Shown: positions 61,803 through 64,000 of the stretch, piece after piece
Layout: the number at the start of each line of letters is the position of its first letter
Numbering within the stretch: the first letter of the stretch is position 1
Translations under genes and position numbers: made by a program
NCBI RefSeq assembly: GCF_014651235.1
Contig: NZ_BMWM01000002.1
Coordinates: 21,170-85,169, forward strand
Source of the DNA: Leuconostoc lactis KCTC 3528 = DSM 20202
GTDB taxonomy: Bacteria; Bacillota; Bacilli; Lactobacillales; Lactobacillaceae
DNA: 64,000 nt
Direction: 5' to 3'
The notes under the pieces: model-generated
Seen by the model: only the letters and a program-made list of their open reading frames with translations
Database searches by the model: none
Told to the model about the DNA's origin: nothing

Positions 61803-62621
61803 ATGAATAGGTGGGAACATGTCAGGCAATATCAACAGGCAGGTGCTTATGTATTTATGGCGTTACCTAATCAAAAATTTAATGCTGTTGAGGGTGGCTT
61901 TAATAACAGTTTTAACAATAGAGATGATTTGCAAAGTTGGTTAAATATATATCCAGAGTATTACAAGGGCAACGTTGGGATAGACCTATCAAAGAGCAAT
62001 TTAGTTGTCGTTGATATTGATAAGCATGAGCAGAACGGTATGGATAGTATTTTATCGTGGTTTAAAACACATCAAATTGCACCTGATACATTGCAAGATA
62101 CCTATCTAGAACAAACACCCACAGGCGGACTACATGCGTTCTATCTCATCCCCAGCGGACAAGATAAACCAAAGCACATTATAAACGCTATTACGGGTGT
62201 AGACGTTTTGAACAATACAGCAGTGATGACAGCACCGTCCGCATTGACAGGCGGGCAATATCGACAGATTACCCCTTTTGACAAAATTAAGCCCGTGCCA
62301 ACGTGGGTTTGTGACTTAGCAAACGGTTTGGGTACTGATAGACCTAACAATGTTTACAGGGCAAAATATAGCCTTGCGGACAGGTGGAAAATGACCATTA
62401 ACGGCTTTGAGACAGGAGAGCGAAACAATCAAGCCATGAGTTTAGCGGGCTATCTGTTTGCCATTGATGTCACGCCACAAGATATATATGACATTATGCA
62501 GACAGTCAATGAACGGAGCCGTGAGCCGTTACCTGATCATGAATTAAATACCGTGTATATGAGTGCAAGAAGACGTGAGGAGAAAAAACGAGCAAGGATG
62601 AATGACTATGGCAGAGATTGA
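61803..62621 (+). CDS. Bifunctional primase/polymerase (PrimPol) of the island
   Basis: 272 residues with the PrimPol N-terminal fold: NVGIDLSKSNLVVVDIDKHE contains the metal-binding DxD (VDID), then TPTGGLHAFYLIP (the SGG/HxxF-like segment) and NTAVMTAPSALTGGQYR. The C-terminal part (LFAIDVTPQDIYDIMQTVNERS) is a primase C-terminal-like helical region. It primes replication with the helicase encoded next, with which it overlaps. This pair is typical of phage satellites and P4-like elements. Confidence 0.85.
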   Translation: MNRWEHVRQYQQAGAYVFMALPNQKFNAVEGGFNNSFNNRDDLQSWLNIYPEYYKGNVGIDLSKSNLVVVDIDKHEQNGMDSILSWFKTHQIAPDTLQDTYLEQTPTGGLHAFYLIPSGQDKPKHIINAITGVDVLNNTAVMTAPSALTGGQYRQITPFDKIKPVPTWVCDLANGLGTDRPNNVYRAKYSLADRWKMTINGFETGERNNQAMSLAGYLFAIDVTPQDIYDIMQTVNERSREPLPDHELNTVYMSARRREEKKRARMNDYGRD

Positions 62622-63705
62622 TACAACAGCATTACCCAAAAAGTCCAGCCACATCCCTAGCTGGTTGGATGTGCAATATAACGAGACAGGCGAAATCAGC
62701 AAGACTACTGTTAATGTTGAAAGATTAGCGGAGTTTGTTGCCAAAGAGACGCATTTTTACACTGATAATAACAATCTAGCAGGTTATTTGTTTAACGGTC
62801 AGTATTGGAAACGTTACAAGAATGTAAAGCAGGCAGATAATGCGTTAAGTTCGAGAGTAGCGACACTGTTAAAACAGAACAAAAAGCTAACGAGTGCCAA
62901 ACAAGTTAAAAATGTTGTTGATCTGATACGTGTAGTGACTGTAAAAGACGTGTCTGACTACATTGATTTTACAGATGAACCGTACATGGTTAGTTTTACT
63001 AATGGCACATTAGACATGCGCACGTTAGAAATCAAGCCAAACGCACCACAGTATCATGCTTTAGGCGGGCTAGATTATCCCGTGAGTGATAAAGATTTAC
63101 CAACACCAAAGACAGATGAGTTTTTTACACGGCTGTTAGGGGATGAAAACGCAGAACTGTTATATAAGTTTATTGGCTATGGTTTTAAACGTAATTACTT
63201 GCCTTTTCAAAACTTTGTCATTTTGTATGGTAAAGGTGGTAACGGTAAAGGTACAGCTTTGACTTACATTGGTCAGAAACTATATAGCGGTAATGTCAGT
63301 GAATTGAGTTTACAAGCCTTTGGAGACAAGTTTAAGACAGTAGGATTAGTGGGTAAATATGCCAACATTGGCAGTGATATACCGGCTAACTACATGCCAA
63401 ATACAGAGAATCTAAAACTAGCCGTGAGTGGCAAAGAAAAGTTTGAAGTGGAATCTAAGGGTGTACAGGCGTTTAGTATCGTCAATTATGCGACATTGTT
63501 CTTTTCAGCTAATGATTTACCTAACATTAGACGAGATAGTGGGTTAGATCGTAGACCTTTGGTACTGACAACGCAAGGTAAAGGCTTTACCAACGCAGAT
63601 GGGAAGAGTGATTTATTTGATGAAAGTGAATTACTGGATGAACGACCAGCCTTTACACGTTGCTCGTATACTGAAAATCCGGACTGCTTTATTTCTAGGG
63701 CATAA
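62608..63705 (+). pseudogene. D5/P4-type SF3 replicative helicase, 3' end lost to an IS
   Basis: The D5 N-terminal region is followed by the SF3 Walker A GKGGNGKGT and Walker B region (ANIGSDIPANYMPN), then the sensor segment LFFSANDLPN. The frame is normal to about ELLDERPAFTRC, then continues into IS sequence and stops at 63705. The usual C-terminal domain (about 100 or more residues) is missing, so the gene is probably inactive. The ATG at 62608 is better spaced from AAGGA than the one at 62602. Confidence 0.82.
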
Positions 63706-64000
63706 TCCGAGATAATCAAGTATAGGAGTTTTTTTATATTATGAAAGCTAAGCGATACTCAACAGAATTTAAGTCATCAATTGTCACCTTGTATAACGAG
63801 GGACGTTCTGCTAATTCTCTAGCCAATGAATACCATTTGGCTGTACAAACCGTCACGGGTTGGGTGAAGAAAGCCCAAATCATTGGGACGGACGTTACCG
63901 GTAAGCCAGTGACTCGCGCCCAATTTAATGCAATGCAGAAAGAAGTCGCAAGACTCAAAGAAGAAAACGAAATTTTAAAAATTGCGGCCGTTTTGCTGGG
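63672..64000 (+). mobile_element. IS3-family insertion sequence, left part only
   Basis: The helicase frame breaks here, and a transposase gene in the same direction begins 70 bases later. The left end is placed near TGAAAATCCGGAC (63672) only because that is where helicase similarity stops; the exact inverted repeat and target duplication need the right end, beyond the window. Confidence 0.65.
63741..64000 (+). CDS. IS3-family transposase OrfA, cut by the window edge
   Basis: 86 residues visible. An N-terminal helix-turn-helix (YSTEFKSSIVTLYNEGRSA and VQTVTGWVKK) is followed by the leucine zipper EVARLKEENEILKIAAVLL, which is where OrfA normally frameshifts into OrfB. The catalytic DDE part lies outside the window. 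The start is preceded by TAGGAG. Confidence 0.9.
   Translation, partial: MKAKRYSTEFKSSIVTLYNEGRSANSLANEYHLAVQTVTGWVKKAQIIGTDVTGKPVTRAQFNAMQKEVARLKEENEILKIAAVLL

Overview
The window looks like a chromosomal segment of a low-to-moderate GC lactic acid bacterium of the Weissella/Leuconostoc group (Lactobacillaceae). Support comes from gene order (rsmG-parA-parB-ychF, comG operon followed by a methyltransferase and ackA, a complete fab-acc type II fatty acid operon led by fabT), the FabK enoyl reductase, and the tmRNA tag AKNENSFAIAA. The genus is inferred, not proven.

Layout: 1-6200 holds chromosome partitioning (parA, parB), DUF951, ychF, a DUF1129 membrane protein and a two-component system. 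6250-8470 holds nagB behind two NagR-type operators, and pgi. 8525-12040 is a competence pseudopilus operon (comGA-GG) in which comGF appears frameshifted. Then come a DNA methyltransferase-like gene, ackA, an MltG-like/glucosaminidase fusion, a sugar transporter under CcpA-type sites, greA, yfhO and a class B PBP. 23200-26950 carries a structured leader with an ABM-domain gene and a TPP riboswitch with thiW-thiM-thiD-thiE. 26955-38410 holds pepF, an alpha/beta hydrolase, proBA, a nucleoside hydrolase, a ferredoxin-NADP reductase, a membrane nuclease, a cystine-type ABC importer and an HD hydrolase. 38620-42970 holds metG, gap and a phosphoesterase. 42980-53510 is the fatty acid synthesis operon, with a promoter bracketed by two FabT boxes.

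ssrA (tmRNA, 53536-53891) is followed by a foreign, AT-rich element that runs to the right edge. It has a CI/ImmA divergent switch, a string of small overlapping early genes, a PrimPol primase and a D5-type helicase. An IS3-family element cuts the helicase, so the island (a prophage or phage-satellite remnant) is probably defective. Between ssrA and the repressor lie two ArpU-like genes, a long gene-free stretch that looks like a structured RNA ending in a strong terminator, and a cargo block with a Fic protein, its HTH partner and a SpoIIM-family membrane protein. No integrase is visible on this side.

The main regulatory observations are these. (1) The cystine ABC importer has what reads as a complete transcription attenuator: a 17-residue leader peptide with a Cys codon, three mutually exclusive pairings and an intrinsic terminator. 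(2) In seven genes (ychF, pgi, iunH, the ferredoxin reductase, both fabZ copies, accD) a strong Shine-Dalgarno sequence is separated from the conserved start codon by a hairpin of unrelated sequence. (3) The non-coding stretch of the island is densely helical. All base pairing was found by eye; no folding or database search was run.
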